Translations under genes and position numbers: made by a program
Source of the DNA: DATJQF01 sp035505995
GTDB taxonomy: Bacteria; Bacteroidota; Bacteroidia; Bacteroidales; FEN-979
Direction of reading: 5' to 3'
Assembly (NCBI GenBank): GCA_035505995.1
Contig: DATJQF010000201.1
Span: forward strand, 1-6,061
Length of the DNA stretch: 6,061 nucleotides
Shown: piece by piece, positions 5,773 to 6,061 of the stretch
How the letters are laid out: each line of letters begins with the position of its first letter
Position numbering within the stretch: position 1 is the stretch's first letter
Notes under the pieces: model-generated
Told to the model about the DNA's origin: nothing
Databases searched by the model: none
The model's input: only the letters and a program-made list of their open reading frames with translations

Positions 5773-6061
5773 TCAGGCTTTCAGCTTCTTATACCGGATA
5801 CGATGCGGAGACGCATCATCGCCGAGGCGCTTTTTGCGGTTCTCCTCGTACTCGGAATAGCCGCCCTCGAAGAAATATACCTGGGAGTCGCTTTCGAAGG
5901 CCAGGATATGAGTGGCCACACGGTCGAGGAACCAGCGGTCGTGGGAGATGATCACCGCGCAGCCGGCAAAACTCTCGAGGCCCTCCTCCAGCGCCCGCAG
6001 GGTATTCACATCAATGTCGTTGGTCGGCTCGTCGAGGAGCAGGACATTGGCCTCTTCCTTT
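5773..6061 (-). CDS. ettA: EttA, ABC-F translational throttle ATPase, C-terminal 95 residues (cut by right edge)
   Basis: EttA is a cytoplasmic ABC-F ATPase that binds the ribosomal E site and gates entry into elongation according to the ADP/ATP ratio. Only the end of its second nucleotide-binding domain is present: Walker B with catalytic Glu in LLLDEPTND (visible residues 7-15), the D-loop and NTLRALEE, the switch histidine in SHDRWFLDR (39-47), then ATHILAFE, FFEGGYSEYEENRKKR and the EttA-type tail PHRIRYKKL (85-93). This tail and the WFLDRVATHILAFE block separate EttA from Uup and other ABC-F members. The frame is open to the window edge, so about 460 residues including the signature and first domain lie outside. 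The gap of 301 nt and the hisS promoter element suggest it is a separate transcript from hisS, although both genes serve translation. Confidence 0.93.
   Translation of the reverse strand, partial: KEEANVLLLDEPTNDIDVNTLRALEEGLESFAGCAVIISHDRWFLDRVATHILAFESDSQVYFFEGGYSEYEENRKKRLGDDASPHRIRYKKLKA

Noticed and set aside
5679..5951. 90-codon plus-strand frame with AAGGAG nine nt upstream
   Set aside because: Most of it is antisense to ettA, the composition is Arg-rich, and Bacteroidota rarely depend on such a site; the AAGGAG is probably chance.

Overview
The window reads as a chromosomal piece of a Bacteroidota genome, probably an uncultured Bacteroidales-like lineage. The evidence is a SusC/RagA-type TonB-dependent receptor, Bacteroidota-style promoter elements (TTTG / TAnnTTTG), start codons without strong Shine-Dalgarno sequences, and a roughly 460-residue HisS with an RGLNYYTG motif. 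The order-level placement is a guess; the phylum is well supported. Every gene I accept lies on the minus strand, so transcription runs from high to low coordinates. The plus-strand open frames are shadows of these genes.

Layout in the direction of transcription: (1) 6061-5773, the last 95 codons of ettA, an ABC-F translation factor cut by the window edge. (2) 5772-5472, a 301-nt gap with two short heptamer repeat tracts in opposite orientation and, next to hisS, a good -7 promoter element. (3) 5471-1631, a tightly packed four-gene run: hisS (histidyl-tRNA synthetase), hutH (histidine ammonia-lyase family), and two small four-helix membrane proteins that resemble each other. Gaps are 22 nt and 7 nt, followed by a 4-nt ATGA overlap, so this is probably one operon. 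(4) 1630-1406, an AT-rich spacer with a candidate promoter and a roughly 130-nt leader for the next gene. (5) 1405-1, the N-terminal 468 residues of a SusC/RagA outer-membrane receptor that continues off the left edge. Any SusD partner would lie beyond that edge.

The operon places the enzyme that charges tRNA with histidine directly before an enzyme that should deaminate histidine, with no hutU, hutI or formimidoyl-transfer gene in view. The lyase keeps the usual HAL catalytic residues, but its MIO-forming triad reads Ala-Cys-Gly (142-144) instead of Ala-Ser-Gly. This is the most notable feature of the window. The two membrane proteins have no function I can name; they look like a tandem duplication and are probably translationally coupled. 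I see no tRNA or rRNA genes, CRISPR array, insertion sequence or obvious new defence system.
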